Origin: a bacterium
GTDB lineage: Bacteria > Oederibacteriota > JAJYGY01
Direction of reading: 5' to 3'
DNA: 7,813 nucleotides
Assembly: GCA_021790555.1 (NCBI GenBank)
Contig: JAJYGY010000260.1
Span: 1 to 7,813 of the forward strand
In this document: piece by piece, positions 7,357 through 7,813 of the stretch
Layout: every line of letters begins with the position of its first letter
Numbering within the stretch: the first letter of the stretch is position 1
Program-made: the position numbers and the translations under genes
The notes under the pieces: model-generated
Told to the model about the DNA's origin: nothing
Database searches by the model: none
What the model saw: only the letters and a program-made list of their open reading frames with translations

Positions 7357-7813
7357 CAGTCGTGGTGCCAGCCGCCGCGCCAGCCGGCCCGCCAGCCCCA
7401 GTAGGGGTGCCGGTAGCCCCAGCCCCCGTCCCAGTCCCCGTCCCAGTCGGCGTGCCAGCCGTAGTAGGGACGGCGCCACGTGAAGTCCCACCAGGCCAGC
7501 CCCAGGGCGGGCCAGTACACGTCGTAGGCCACCGGCGCGCAGTACAGGGCCGGGTCCAGGCCAAAGTGACGGCTGATCTCCCGCCAGGTCATGCCCGCCT
7601 GGTAGAGCTTGACCACGGCCGCGGGCGTCACCTGGGCCCCGGCGGCGATGTAGAGCACCCGGGTGAGGTCCTTGTCGCCGATGCCCTGGTTCTTGATCCA
7701 CAACACCTCGCTGACCGGCACCTGGTATTCCCTGGCCAGCCCGGCGTAGGGGCTTGCCGGAGCCTGGGCTGCCTGGGAGCCTTCCGCGGCCGGGGCCTGG
7801 GCCGTCTGGGCGG
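7350..7813 (-). CDS. Trp/Gly-rich protein of unknown function (5' end missing)
   Basis: The frame is open to the right edge, so the N-terminus is outside the window; 153 residues are visible. The order is an Ala/Gln/Pro-rich stretch (about 1-21), then a compact helical domain (about 22-88: SEVLWIKNQGIGDKDLTRVL, AAGAQVTPAAVVKLYQAGMT, WREISRHFGLDP), then a C-terminal tail. The tail has 13 Trp in its last 56 residues with Gly, Tyr, His, Arg and Asp, including a short DWDG tandem made by a 12-bp DNA repeat (7424-7448). Helical domains with the pattern VTPxxVVxLxxxGxTWxxI plus aromatic tails occur in uncharacterised proteins of several diderm phyla, as I recall them; I assign no name. The Ala/Pro-rich region suggests a linker after an export signal, so an envelope location is likely but unproven. 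The stop lies inside the REP-like hairpin, so the natural C-terminus may have been altered. Confidence 0.8.
   Translation of the reverse strand, partial: AQTAQAPAAEGSQAAQAPASPYAGLAREYQVPVSEVLWIKNQGIGDKDLTRVLYIAAGAQVTPAAVVKLYQAGMTWREISRHFGLDPALYCAPVAYDVYWPALGLAWWDFTWRRPYYGWHADWDGDWDGGWGYRHPYWGWRAGWRGGWHHDWR

Noticed and set aside
5801..7564. 587-residue extended version of the barrel protein
   Set aside because: The extension runs through a terminator, a promoter, the repeats and the end of the Trp-rich gene. A signal peptide with its own ribosome site begins at 7084.

Overview
This GC-rich window carries seven genes packed closely enough to look like an ordinary bacterial chromosome. A predicted lipoprotein and a predicted outer-membrane beta-barrel indicate a Gram-negative (diderm) host. 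The taxon cannot be fixed from the sequence; Myxococcota, Acidobacteriota, Fibrobacterota and former deltaproteobacterial lineages would all be compatible with this GC content and protein style (inference). No phage, transposase, CRISPR array, tRNA or rRNA was seen.

Layout. Bases 2-2479 (+) hold the disaggregase ClpB, missing only its first ~35 residues at the left edge. A GNAT N-acetyltransferase follows 23 bp later on the same strand (2503-2997). It converges on a minus-strand gene for a six-helix membrane protein with a PAS domain and no output domain (3005-4060). The two stop codons sit symmetrically inside a 39-bp dyad. The leader of the PAS gene (4061-4245) has two promoter-like signals and a 10+10 inverted repeat. 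Next on the minus strand is a flavin-reductase-like FMN protein (4246-4884), then a 311-bp non-coding, highly structured stretch (4885-5195) bounded by 22-bp inverted repeats.

Right part, read on the minus strand. A Trp-rich protein with a probable envelope role enters from the right edge (7813-7350). Its stop codon lies inside a REP-like hairpin, part of which is repeated 118 bp further on, with a large nested inverted repeat between the copies. Then comes a strong intrinsic terminator (7145-7174) whose loop holds the -10 of a near-consensus sigma-70 promoter. That promoter should drive a two-gene operon: a FlgO-like/beta-barrel protein with a TTG start (7084-5801), coupled through a TGATG overlap to a lipoprotein (5801-5196).

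How the genes relate. ClpB and the acetyltransferase may be co-transcribed, but no functional link is evident. The barrel protein and the lipoprotein are the only convincing functional pair and probably act together at the outer membrane. No complete novel system can be claimed. The most unusual items are the FlgO-barrel/lipoprotein operon, the promoter nested in a terminator, the REP-like repeat that supplies a stop codon, and the PAS sensor with no output.
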